Source: CAYZEZ01 sp964477295 (GTDB lineage Bacteria > Bacteroidota > Bacteroidia > Bacteroidales > SM23-62). Taken from it: 30,512 bases of DNA. Each line of letters opens with the position of its first letter. Positions within the stretch are counted from its first letter, which is position 1. Location: positions 1 to 30,512 of the forward strand of contig CAYZEZ010000016.1 in assembly GCA_964477295.1 (NCBI GenBank), written 5' to 3'. The position numbers and the translations under genes were made by a program. A model generated the notes under the pieces. That model searched no databases. It was not told the DNA's origin and worked only from the letters and a program-made list of their open reading frames with translations. Of this stretch, positions 7,602-15,828 are shown in pieces.

Positions 7602-8633
7602 TTAACCAGTGAATGAAGGATCTACCTTCTGTCTGATCAATTCCCGAAGATGATCGATAGTAAGCCATTCTGAATTGCTTCCGGAGTTATATTTAAAGCC
7701 AAATTCAACTTCTTTTCCTTTATGTAAATCGATATAATCCTGTTTGGTATAATTCATCGAGCTGGATGGCCATATTACATAATATTTATCCATTTCAAGA
7801 GTATTCAATGAATCATTTTCGGTGATCATTTCTTCATGGAGTTTTTCTCCGGGACGTATACCGATTATCTCATGTTTGCATTCCGGCCCAATGGCTTCTG
7901 CCAGTTCGGTAATTTTATAAGACGGTATCTTAGGAACAAATATCTCCCCGCCAACCGATTTTTGGAGGGCAAACAGGACAAGATTTACTCCCTCTTCCAA
8001 TGTAATATTAAAACGAGTCATATCGGGATGTGTGATGGGCAGTACTCCTTCGTGCCTTTTTTTCAGGAAAAATGGAATGACCGACCCACGGGATCCCATG
8101 ACATTACCATACCGGACAACTGAAAATTTACTGTGGTGCTGTCCCCTGATATTGTTGGCAGCAATAAAAAGCTTGTCGGAAGCGAGTTTGGTCGTTCCGT
8201 ATAGATTGATAGGGGCAGCCGCTTTATCAGTAGATAGTGCGACAACATTTTTCACTTCGGTTTCTAATGAAGCGGCAATCACATTTTCAGCACCGCTTAT
8301 GTTGGTCTTGATAAACTCAGATGGATTGTATTCTGCAGCAGGTACCTGTTTCAGGGCTGCGGTGTGAATAACAATTTCAATGTTTTCGAATGCCCTCTTG
8401 AGTCTTGGAAGGTCCCTGACATCCCCCAGGAAATACCTGAGGCATTTGTGTTCAGTAGTAGAAAATACCTGTGACATCTCAAATTGTTTGAGCTCATCAC
8501 GTGAGAAAATAACCAGGCGTTTAAGCCCGGGATATTTTTGTAACAGGACTTCTGTGAATTTCTTTCCAAAAGAACCGGTACCACCGGTTATTAAAACCGA
8601 TTTTCCATTTAAATCAAGATCAACAGGTAACAT
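7602..8633 (-). CDS. pseB: UDP-N-acetylglucosamine 4,6-dehydratase (inverting)
   Basis: This 343-residue extended short-chain dehydrogenase has the NAD(P)-binding Gly-Gly-Thr-Gly-Ser-Phe-Gly at 17-23, Thr-Asp-Lys at 135-137 and Tyr145-Gly-Thr-Thr-Lys149. The Ser-Thr-Asp-Lys-Ala-x-x-Pro-x-Asn-Leu-Tyr-Gly layout is characteristic of PseB/FlaA1 soluble dehydratases. It performs the first step, converting UDP-GlcNAc to UDP-2-acetamido-2,6-dideoxy-beta-L-arabino-hexos-4-ulose. It lacks the N-terminal membrane segments of the larger CapD-type enzymes. It lies directly before pseC and 33 bp after a glycosyltransferase gene in the same direction. Confidence 0.93.
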   Translation of the reverse strand: MLPVDLDLNGKSVLITGGTGSFGKKFTEVLLQKYPGLKRLVIFSRDELKQFEMSQVFSTTEHKCLRYFLGDVRDLPRLKRAFENIEIVIHTAALKQVPAAEYNPSEFIKTNISGAENVIAASLETEVKNVVALSTDKAAAPINLYGTTKLASDKLFIAANNIRGQHHSKFSVVRYGNVMGSRGSVIPFFLKKRHEGVLPITHPDMTRFNITLEEGVNLVLFALQKSVGGEIFVPKIPSYKITELAEAIGPECKHEIIGIRPGEKLHEEMITENDSLNTLEMDKYYVIWPSSSMNYTKQDYIDLHKGKEVEFGFKYNSGSNSEWLTIDHLRELIRQKVDPSFTG

Positions 8634-8666
8634 ATTATGATATTATTTTTATCAGGAGTGCTAAAA

Positions 8667-10067
8667 TTACGAAATAATTGTATTCCAGAATTCTTCAGAG
8701 TTGATTTTGGTGCTTATATTTCTTTGTTCATGAAATTGATCGAGATAGGGATAATATTTATTTTTCAGGATTTGAATATTTTTTAAACGAAACCGCTCAA
8801 ATATCCAGATGGTCTTTTTAAATTTTGGCAGAATTCTAAACAGAGGCCTGAAATAGAAATATTTGCCGATTTCTAAAAGCATATACTTTATAAAATGGTT
8901 GAACGAGAATCGAATTTTCTTAGTGCCACTTTTGTCAATATCAGGTAATACTTTCCCCAGATAATAACCCGCCCTGACATGGTTTAGTCCATCCCCAAAA
9001 CCTATGGTATCTTTAATCAGTTGAATCCTTGCCTGTTGTTTTTCCGGGTCATAAAAGGCTTCAATGCGTTTGGTGTTATAATACTCTACGATGACCTGCT
9101 GCATTTCATCTGCATTTTCAACAATAACAGATCCTTTAAACAACTGGTCCCTGCTAAAATCGGGATCGGGATTTATAAGGATCGTTTGTTTTCCACCGAG
9201 CAGCCAGGCTTCCATGGTAGTGGTCGATTCAAAAGCCAGCCACAGGTCAGATATATTGATGAGGTCGTGGATGTTCTCGTTTTCAGTTACATACAATACA
9301 TTCGGATAATCCTTTAGCCGCACCATCTCATTTTTTCCTTCTCCAAGGATGGTTGGATTGGCTTCATTGGGGTGGCGCTTAAGAATAAACAAAGTATCCG
9401 GATTTTTTTCAATGGCAGACCTGAGGATCGATTCCACAAGGTACATCTGATCTTCAATCCATTTAATCTTTTTTTCGTCGTATTGATGAAGGAACTTTAA
9501 TTCTTCAAATCCCTGTTTGTTATACATTTTCCCAAAAGCCCATCCGGCATATCCGATTACTTTTCTGTAAGATTTTATTCCGCGATCCTCAAGGTATTTT
9601 CCCCTTTTTTTAAATTGATAAATGGTATACCTGTCAAAACCTGTTGCTCCGGTAAGTACCATTTTTTCAGCAAACGAGGGAAGTTCTTCTTTCAGGTATT
9701 TGCATGTTCTCTCAGACCAGAGGCAGATGAATTCCTGGTAAAAATTTTTATCCCTGTTGTATCCCCAGTAATCGAACGAACCATCGGTCCTGAAATTTCC
9801 TTCAGATACCAGGGCGAAGACTTTAATATTGTTCTGGTTTGCATACCTTGAAGCCTTAAAATGAAGCAGGGATCCGATAGTATTGGCCAATAAAAGGAGA
9901 TCAGGTTTTTTTCTGTAGATAGAGTGAATATCCCAGATGAAAGCATATTCAACAAAACAGTTCAGGTATTTCTCAGCATAATAGATCAGGGGCAGAAGAA
10001 GCTCAACATCCCTGCCATAATCATCATCCAGGATGCAAAGAATATGATATTTTCCTTCTTTAGTCAT
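8667..10067 (-). CDS. Putative surface carbohydrate biosynthesis / GT-B-like transferase
   Basis: The protein has 466 residues. It opens with a beta strand, Tyr-His-Ile-Leu-Cys-Ile-Leu-Asp-Asp-Asp-Tyr-Gly-Arg-Asp, and has an acidic/aromatic central part (Gly-Ser-Phe-Asp-Tyr-Trp-Gly-Tyr-Asn). A C-terminal lobe contains Leu-Lys-Arg-His-Pro-Asn-Glu, then Trp-Leu-Ala-Phe-Glu-Ser-Thr-Thr-Thr-Met-Glu-Ala-Trp and Ile-Asn-Pro-Asp-Pro-Asp-Phe. The layout resembles the 'surface carbohydrate biosynthesis protein' and CDP-glycerol transferase-like groups. The last 100 residues are rich in Lys, Arg and aromatic residues, possibly a membrane-associating tail. It overlaps the upstream GT4 gene by 8 bp and precedes pseB by 33 bp. 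A specific sugar cannot be named. Confidence 0.6.
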   Translation of the reverse strand: MTKEGKYHILCILDDDYGRDVELLLPLIYYAEKYLNCFVEYAFIWDIHSIYRKKPDLLLLANTIGSLLHFKASRYANQNNIKVFALVSEGNFRTDGSFDYWGYNRDKNFYQEFICLWSERTCKYLKEELPSFAEKMVLTGATGFDRYTIYQFKKRGKYLEDRGIKSYRKVIGYAGWAFGKMYNKQGFEELKFLHQYDEKKIKWIEDQMYLVESILRSAIEKNPDTLFILKRHPNEANPTILGEGKNEMVRLKDYPNVLYVTENENIHDLINISDLWLAFESTTTMEAWLLGGKQTILINPDPDFSRDQLFKGSVIVENADEMQQVIVEYYNTKRIEAFYDPEKQQARIQLIKDTIGFGDGLNHVRAGYYLGKVLPDIDKSGTKKIRFSFNHFIKYMLLEIGKYFYFRPLFRILPKFKKTIWIFERFRLKNIQILKNKYYPYLDQFHEQRNISTKINSEEFWNTIIS

Positions 10068-11382
10068 GTTGCCTGAGATTTATTTCATCCAGGTATTCAG
10101 CCAGCCTGGCAGTTTGCTTATATACTGAGAATGCTGAAACATCTTTATGAACTTCAGCCCCTTTCTGGTCGGAAGAATGTATAAAATTTTCCAGAATAAA
10201 TTCCTTAATACCACTCACATCATTATAATCAAAACATTTTCCCTGACCCGTTTCCCGGAGTATCTGGTTTACATCGCTGTCGACCGGGCCGAGGGCAATT
10301 ACAGGATGTCCTGCACGAAGGCATTCATAAAATTTTCCCGGGATACGGCCTTTGTTGTTTTCGGCCTTGTTCAACGGGAGCAAAAGCATATGAGAGGTCA
10401 TTGTCAGTTCAATTGCTTTTTCTTTACTGATTGTGCCGGGTAACTCTACATAGCTGGTAAGCCCCATATGATTGATCAAATCCAAAATGGAATAATCCAC
10501 GATTCCTGCCAGAATAAGTTTGAATCGATCTTTGAAGGAATCGTTTGTGTTGATAATTTCCAATATTGATTTCAGAAATGCTTCAGGATTCCGGTCATAA
10601 CCCATTAATCCTGCATGGGAGATGATAAATTCATCGGATAATTTGTAATGGGTATGACTAAAATCTTCTTCATCATATCCGTAATACAGTACATCCACAT
10701 TTTTTGCACCGATTTGTTCCAGGTCTTTCTTCCATGTTGGGCTGGCAATGGTTATTTTATCGGCATAACGAAAAACTTCCTGCTCAAGTTTCCGGTGTTT
10801 TTTATCAGCCCTGGGGGTAATCGGGAACAGGTGATAATAATCAACCTGGGTCCAGGGATCCTGGAAGTCGGCCAGCCATGGGATATCAAATTTTTGACGC
10901 AATTTGCATGCGATCACTGTATTGGTGTGGGGTGGCCCGTCTGAGAAAATAGCGTCGACAGGATTATTTTTTAAATACCGGGTCAACCTTCTGACAGATG
11001 GTTTAATCCAGTATGACCTGGCATCCGGGATAAAAAAATTGGCTCTGATCCAGACAGAAAGTTTCTCGGGAATATTGGATTTTTTGTTTCGTGCGTGTAG
11101 CGGATTGATCATGGGATCCTTCAGCTTTCTGCCCGTCAATATTTTGAACAGCCGGAAAGGCTCCATGATCCGGCCATATATGATCTCCAATCCCTCCGGG
11201 ATATCCTTTGATGTTCCTTCGTCGGTATAAGGGTAATGTGCATTTTTAGGCGCATAAATAACTGGTTCCCAATCGAATTTCCTTAGGTATTTAGCAAATT
11301 TTAAACACCGTTGAACCGATATGCCACCGCTTGGTGGCCAATAATAGGTGATAATGAGTACTTTTTTGCGGGTTTTGATCAA
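10060..11382 (-). CDS. GT4-family glycosyltransferase
   Basis: This is a 440-residue GT-B glycosyltransferase. The N-terminal Tyr-Tyr-Trp-Pro-Pro-Ser-Gly-Gly-Ile-Ser-Val-Gln-Arg-Cys segment at 13-26 is the acceptor-side glycine loop, and Asp-Gly-Pro-Pro-His-Thr and Asp-Phe-Gln-Asp-Pro-Trp follow. The C-terminal donor site reads Gly-Arg-Ile-Pro-Gly-Lys-Phe-Tyr-Glu-Cys-Leu-Arg-Ala-Gly-His-Pro from residue 345. The start appears to be TTG at 11382: there is no ATG before the first conserved strand, and the glyS stop lies only 12 bp upstream in the same frame. That spacing suggests co-transcription with glyS. The transferred sugar cannot be read from sequence. Confidence 0.85.
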   Translation of the reverse strand: MIKTRKKVLIITYYWPPSGGISVQRCLKFAKYLRKFDWEPVIYAPKNAHYPYTDEGTSKDIPEGLEIIYGRIMEPFRLFKILTGRKLKDPMINPLHARNKKSNIPEKLSVWIRANFFIPDARSYWIKPSVRRLTRYLKNNPVDAIFSDGPPHTNTVIACKLRQKFDIPWLADFQDPWTQVDYYHLFPITPRADKKHRKLEQEVFRYADKITIASPTWKKDLEQIGAKNVDVLYYGYDEEDFSHTHYKLSDEFIISHAGLMGYDRNPEAFLKSILEIINTNDSFKDRFKLILAGIVDYSILDLINHMGLTSYVELPGTISKEKAIELTMTSHMLLLPLNKAENNKGRIPGKFYECLRAGHPVIALGPVDSDVNQILRETGQGKCFDYNDVSGIKEFILENFIHSSDQKGAEVHKDVSAFSVYKQTARLAEYLDEINLRQHD

Positions 11383-11394
11383 AACAATTTGCAG

Positions 11395-12942
11395 TTAGGT
11401 AGACAGTATTGTTTTAAAACTCACTTTGTTATTAAGTATTTCAGGAATCTTTTTAATTGGGATCCTTACCTGATCCATGGTGTCTCTTTCCCTGATTGTT
11501 ACAGAGTCATCCTCGGTCGTCTGGTGGTCGACGGTGACGCAGAAAGGTGTTCCAATAGCATCCTGCCTTCTGTAGCGCCTGCCAATGGAGTCTTTTTCCT
11601 CATACCAACTATTGAAATCCAGTTTGAGCTCATCCATTATTTTCCTGGCAATTTCAGGCAAACCATCTTTCTTAACAAGAGGCAGTACTGCCACTTTTAC
11701 AGGGGCCAGTGCCGGAGGCAGGTGCAGCACAACCCGCTCTTCACCGGCATCTCCATCCCTCGCAACCATCTCTTCAGCGTAAGATCCGGAGAAGACCGAT
11801 AAAAACATCCTGTCGAGGCCGATGGATGTCTCTATCACATAAGGTACGTAGCTTTGATTTGTTTCGTTGTCGAAATACTGGATCTTTTTCCCTGAAAACT
11901 TCTGGTGCTGGGCCAGGTCGAAATCAGTTCGGGAATGGATACCTTCTACTTCTTTAAATCCTATAGGGAAATTAAATTCAATATCTGTTGCTGCATTGGC
12001 ATAATGGGCCAGTTTATCATGATCATGGAACCGGTAATTATCATCTCCAAGTCCCAGGTTTTTGTGCCATTGCATCCTTGTTTCTTTCCAGTATTCAAAC
12101 CACTTCATCTCTTCACCAGGTCTGATGAAAAATTGCATTTCCATCTGTTCAAACTCACGCATGCGCATTATAAACTGCCTGGCTACGATCTCATTTCTGA
12201 ACGCCTTGCCGACCTGGGCTATGCCAAAGGGGATCTTCATCCTGCCTGTTTTCTGAACGTTAAGGTAGTTTACAAATATTCCCTGGGCAGTTTCGGGCCG
12301 CAGGTAAATTTTATTTGATTCGTCCGTGACGGAACCCACCCTGGTATCAAACATAAGGTTGAATTGCCTTACGTCAGTCCAGTTCCTTGAACCCGATTCA
12401 GGATCCGCAATCTCACAATCGACAATGATCTGCTTCAGTTCATTCAGGTCATCTTTCTCCAGGGCCTTTACAAACCGTCTATGAACCGTATCATATTTCT
12501 TTTTGTTCTCCAATACCCTGGGATGGGTACCCCGGAATTTCTCCTCGTCAAAATCCTCTCCAAAGCGTTTGGCTGCTTTTTGAATTTCCTTATCGATTTT
12601 CAGCCCGATCTTCTCAAGATAATCTTCAATCAGCTGATCCGCCCTGTATCGCTTTTTTGAATCTTTATTATCGATCAGGGGATCATTGAAGGCATCCACA
12701 TGGCCCGAAGCCTTCCATATTGTGGGATGCATAAAGATGGCAGAATCAATTCCCACGATATTTTCATGCAGGCAGACCATCGAATCCCACCAATAGCGGC
12801 GAATATTGTTTTTCAGCTCCGAACCGTTTTGTCCGTAATCGTATACTGCTCCCATGCCATCATAAATTTCACTCGATGGAAAAACAAATCCATATTCCTT
12901 AGCATGTGAGATGATTTTTTTGAATCGATCTTCCTGGTTCAT
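11395..12942 (-). CDS. glyS: Glycyl-tRNA synthetase, alpha2 type
   Basis: This 515-residue class II synthetase charges tRNA-Gly. I place the start at the ATG at 12942 (MNQEDRFKKIISHAKEYGFV). An upstream TTG would add 11 residues without homology value. The conserved Gly-Phe-Val-Phe-Pro-Ser-Ser-Glu-Ile-Tyr opening is followed by class II motif 2 (Phe-Arg-Asn-Glu-Ile, then Arg-Glu-Phe-Glu-Gln-Met-Glu) and motif 3 (Thr-Ser-Ile-Gly-Leu-Asp-Arg), and a C-terminal anticodon-binding domain. It is the single-chain alpha2 form, not the split GlyQ/GlyS type. It appears to be the first gene of the transcription unit that continues into the glycan genes. Confidence 0.96.
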   Translation of the reverse strand: MNQEDRFKKIISHAKEYGFVFPSSEIYDGMGAVYDYGQNGSELKNNIRRYWWDSMVCLHENIVGIDSAIFMHPTIWKASGHVDAFNDPLIDNKDSKKRYRADQLIEDYLEKIGLKIDKEIQKAAKRFGEDFDEEKFRGTHPRVLENKKKYDTVHRRFVKALEKDDLNELKQIIVDCEIADPESGSRNWTDVRQFNLMFDTRVGSVTDESNKIYLRPETAQGIFVNYLNVQKTGRMKIPFGIAQVGKAFRNEIVARQFIMRMREFEQMEMQFFIRPGEEMKWFEYWKETRMQWHKNLGLGDDNYRFHDHDKLAHYANAATDIEFNFPIGFKEVEGIHSRTDFDLAQHQKFSGKKIQYFDNETNQSYVPYVIETSIGLDRMFLSVFSGSYAEEMVARDGDAGEERVVLHLPPALAPVKVAVLPLVKKDGLPEIARKIMDELKLDFNSWYEEKDSIGRRYRRQDAIGTPFCVTVDHQTTEDDSVTIRERDTMDQVRIPIKKIPEILNNKVSFKTILST

Positions 12943-12972
12943 TGAGCTTATCCTGATTTTAAAATTACCGGA

Positions 12973-12980
12973 CAAAAGTA
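12973..12980 (-). promoter_or_regulatory. Candidate -7 box of the glyS promoter
   Basis: The minus strand reads TACTTTTG, a full match to TAnnTTTG, 30 bp before the chosen glyS ATG. No clear -33 TTTG is present at 19-21 bp, so the call is tentative. If real, the upstream TTG start at 12975 would lie inside the promoter, supporting the ATG at 12942. Confidence 0.4.
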
Positions 12981-13066
12981 AATATTTCTGCCGGAAAATA
13001 CTTGGGTGTCAATCTTTATCTTCATTTTAAGAGGGTACTACAAGGATAACGAGGCATTGATTTAGT

Positions 13067-13074
13067 TATATTTG
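13067..13074 (+). promoter_or_regulatory. Candidate -7 box of the nadB promoter
   Basis: TATATTTG fits the TAnnTTTG consensus and lies about 136 bp before nadB. The palindromic repeat copy B would then be in the transcribed leader. There is no clear -33 box. Confidence 0.35.
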
Positions 13075-13131
13075 TAATTCGAAATTTATAAATACATGAA
13101 ACGGGCATGATTAATAGAAATCATGCAAGAG

Positions 13132-13172
13132 CGAAGCGGTTGTCCCGAGTACTCGGGATTCTCAAATTTTTA
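13132..13172. repeat. Dispersed palindromic repeat, copy B
   Basis: This is the inverted counterpart of copy A at 6294-6335. The perfect palindrome TCCCGAGTACTCGGGA is at 13143-13158. It is flanked by CGAAGCGG on the left and TTCTCAAATTTTTAA on the right, in the same orientation relative to nadB as copy A has to pseF. It ends about 40 bp before the nadB start. Confidence 0.7.
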
Positions 13173-13210
13173 ATGGTTTTATTTTCAGATAATTACAAAA
13201 TATTAAACAG

Positions 13211-14794
13211 GTGAAACATACAGTTGATTTTCTTGTAATTGGTTCCGGGTTGGGCGGATTAAGTTTTGCACTAAAAGCCGCTGCTCAGGGTACTGTATGC
13301 ATTGTAACTAAAACTACCCTTGATGAGACCAATACCAGTTATGCCCAGGGAGGGATTGCCGCTGTTACTTATGAGCCGGATAGTTACGACAAACATATCA
13401 GTGATACGCTCATTGCCGGGGATGGATTATGCGATGAGCAGGTTGTAAGGATGGTAGTGAAAGAGGCGCCGGGGCAAATTGATCAGCTGATCGATTGGGG
13501 TGCCAATTTTGATAAAAAGTCAAACGGGGAATTTGACCTGGCAAAAGAGGGGGGGCATTCGGAAAAGAGGATACTGCATCATAAAGATAACACGGGATTT
13601 GAAATTCAGCGGGCATTGAGCCAACAGGTCAGGAATCATAAGAATATTGAAGTACTGGAGAATCATTTTGCAGTCGACCTGATCACCCAGCATCATCTTG
13701 GACACCTGGTACGAAGATACAATGACGATATTCAGTGCTTTGGTGCCTACGTGCTTGATCTGAATATAAACAAGGTGGTCACCGTGCTTGCAAAAAATAC
13801 CCTTGTCGCAACAGGTGGTGTTGGGAACCTTTACCATACAACTACCAATCCAAAAATTGCAACCGGTGATGGGATTGCAATGGTTTACAGGGCGAAGGGT
13901 TTGATAGAGAATATGGAATTTATTCAGTTTCACCCAACCTCCCTGTATCATCCCGGGGAAAGGCCGTCATTTCTTATTACTGAAGCAATGCGGGGTTCCG
14001 GGGCGATACTGAAGACCCAGGAAGGTGAGAAATTCATGAAAAAATATGATGAGCGGGGAAGTCTTGCCCCGCGAGATATTGTGGCTCGTGCCATCGACCA
14101 TGAAATGAAACTGCGCGGTGACGATTTTGTGTACCTGGATGCTACTTTAATTGACAACCAAGAGCTGACACAACACTTCCCGAATATTAATAAAAAATGC
14201 CTGTCGGTAGGTATAGATATTATAAAGGACATGATACCTGTTGTACCGGCGGCTCACTACATGTGTGGTGGGATTAAGGTGGATACCGACGGAAAAACCT
14301 GGATTAAGCACCTCTATGCTGTGGGAGAAACTTCCAGTACAGGTTTACATGGTGCCAATCGCCTTGCATCCAATTCTCTTATTGAAGCCATCGTTTATGC
14401 AGATAAGGCAGCACGGCATGCTATAGAACAACTACCCGGGATCAATCATCAGGAACTTATCCCGGATTGGGATTACGAAGGTACTTCTCATCCTGAGGAG
14501 ATGGTGCTGATAACCCAGAACTATAAGGAAATGCAACAGATCATGAGCAATTATGTTGGAATTGTCAGGTCCGATTTAAGATTGACAAGGGCATTGCATC
14601 GCCTGGAGATCATTTACCGTGAAACGGAAGAATTATATAAGAAATCTACACTTTCCGTTAAACTCTGTGAATTAAGGAACATGATAAACGTGGGATATCT
14701 TATCATTAAGATGGCCCAGGACAGAAAGGAGAGCCGTGGACTCCATTACACTCTTGATCATCCCGAGAAAAAATCCGAAATGGTGATCAATTGA
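13211..14794 (+). CDS. nadB: L-aspartate oxidase
   Basis: This 527-residue FAD enzyme oxidises L-aspartate to iminoaspartate, the first step of NAD synthesis, with oxygen or fumarate as acceptor. The Rossmann motif Gly-Ser-Gly-Leu-Gly-Gly is at 11-16. The Ser-Tyr-Ala-Gln-Gly-Gly-Ile-Ala-Ala segment near residue 45, Gln-Phe-His-Pro-Thr-Ser, Glu-Ala-Met-Arg-Gly-Ser-Gly-Ala and Pro-Arg-Asp-Ile-Val-Ala-Arg-Ala follow the fumarate reductase/NadB pattern. The non-acidic residues around the substrate site distinguish it from the SdhA on this contig. The start is GTG with no nearby ATG. Its 3' end overlaps the convergent dus gene by 8 bp. NadA and NadC are not in the window. Confidence 0.95.
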   Translation: MKHTVDFLVIGSGLGGLSFALKAAAQGTVCIVTKTTLDETNTSYAQGGIAAVTYEPDSYDKHISDTLIAGDGLCDEQVVRMVVKEAPGQIDQLIDWGANFDKKSNGEFDLAKEGGHSEKRILHHKDNTGFEIQRALSQQVRNHKNIEVLENHFAVDLITQHHLGHLVRRYNDDIQCFGAYVLDLNINKVVTVLAKNTLVATGGVGNLYHTTTNPKIATGDGIAMVYRAKGLIENMEFIQFHPTSLYHPGERPSFLITEAMRGSGAILKTQEGEKFMKKYDERGSLAPRDIVARAIDHEMKLRGDDFVYLDATLIDNQELTQHFPNINKKCLSVGIDIIKDMIPVVPAAHYMCGGIKVDTDGKTWIKHLYAVGETSSTGLHGANRLASNSLIEAIVYADKAARHAIEQLPGINHQELIPDWDYEGTSHPEEMVLITQNYKEMQQIMSNYVGIVRSDLRLTRALHRLEIIYRETEELYKKSTLSVKLCELRNMINVGYLIIKMAQDRKESRGLHYTLDHPEKKSEMVIN

Positions 14795-15782
14795 GGCCAT
14801 CAAAATCACGATACTTTTCGAGAATCATATCCAGGATCTGGTCGATCTCCTCAAGATCGGTCGAAGTTACAAGTTTCAACCTGAGTTGTTTAAAGTCGGG
14901 CAATCCTTTAAAATAGTTGGAGAAATGGCGCCGCATTTCATACAATCCCCTGTTCTCACCCTTATGTTCCAGTGATTTTTTCTGGTGTAGTCTTGCCAGG
15001 TCAACCCTTTCCTGCACAGATGGAGGAGAAAGGATCTCACCTGTTTTTAAATAATGTTTTATATCCCTGAATATCCATGGCTTGCCTATAGCAGCCCTTC
15101 CGATCATGATGGCATCAACGCCATACTGATCAAACATTTCTTTTGCCCTGACCGGATGATCAATATCTCCATTCCCGATGACCGGAATATAAATATCAGG
15201 GTGATTTTTAACTTCCCCAATCAGGGTCCAGTCAGCTTTCCCCTTATATAACTGTACACCTGTTCTTCCATGGATTGTAATGGCCTTGATGCCTGTGTCC
15301 TGCAAACGGATGGCAATATCCAGGATATTTTTATTCGATTCTTCCCACCCAAGCCGGGTTTTAACAGATACAGGGAGGGAAGTTGAATCCACAACCTTCT
15401 TCGTTATTTCTATCATTAAAGGGACATCTCTCATCATTCCGGCCCCGGCACCCCTGCGCGCAATTTTTCTTACCGGACATCCAAAATTCAGGTCGATGAG
15501 TTCGGGATTTACTTTCTCAGCAATTTTGGCTGCTTCCACCATGGAGTCCGGAATATGTCCATATAATTGAATTCCAATGGGGCGTTCATAATCATATATC
15601 TCCAGCTTTTTCACACTCTTCTTCCCGTCCCTTATAAGGCCATCAGAAGATATAAACTCTGTAAACATCATGTCGGCACCGTACATTTTACATATGAACC
15701 GAAAGGATGGATCGGTTAAATCCTCCATTGGAGCTAGCAGGATGGGATGATCCTCAATGACAGTCTGGCCAATTTTCAGCAA
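14787..15782 (-). CDS. tRNA-dihydrouridine synthase (DusB-like)
   Basis: This FMN enzyme of about 331 residues reduces uridines in tRNA D-loops. It has the family order: Leu-Leu-Ala-Pro-Met-Glu-Asp-Leu-Thr-Asp-Pro near the N-terminus, Asn-Phe-Gly-Cys-Pro with the catalytic cysteine, Lys-Thr-Arg-Leu-Gly-Trp, and Gly-Asn-Gly-Asp-Ile with Ile-Gly-Arg-Ala-Ala-Ile-Gly-Lys-Pro-Trp. The open frame reaches a TTG at 15818, but the first 12 residues look unlike the family. I prefer TTG at 15782, or the next CTG, giving an N-terminus Leu-Lys-Ile-Gly-Gln. No ATG is available near there. It is convergent with nadB and divergent from the CPBP gene. Confidence 0.92.
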   Translation of the reverse strand: MLKIGQTVIEDHPILLAPMEDLTDPSFRFICKMYGADMMFTEFISSDGLIRDGKKSVKKLEIYDYERPIGIQLYGHIPDSMVEAAKIAEKVNPELIDLNFGCPVRKIARRGAGAGMMRDVPLMIEITKKVVDSTSLPVSVKTRLGWEESNKNILDIAIRLQDTGIKAITIHGRTGVQLYKGKADWTLIGEVKNHPDIYIPVIGNGDIDHPVRAKEMFDQYGVDAIMIGRAAIGKPWIFRDIKHYLKTGEILSPPSVQERVDLARLHQKKSLEHKGENRGLYEMRRHFSNYFKGLPDFKQLRLKLVTSTDLEEIDQILDMILEKYRDFDGLN

Positions 15783-15828
15783 TGCAAAAAATATTAATAC
15801 TTTTAACAAAATTATCAATTTGACGGAA

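Noticed and set aside
11311..11802. 163-codon plus-strand frame across the glyS/GT4 junction
   Set aside because: It lies antisense to two confident genes. The translation has no recognisable family features.
12943..12975. N-terminal extension of glycyl-tRNA synthetase from TTG
   Set aside because: The extra 11 residues are not family-like, the TTG lies within a candidate -7 box, and a good ATG follows directly before the conserved N-terminus.
15757..15828. 24-residue N-terminal extension of the CPBP protease
   Set aside because: It would overlap the dus gene start and consists of polar residues encoded by A/T-rich intergenic sequence. The ATG at 15829 precedes the natural N-terminus.
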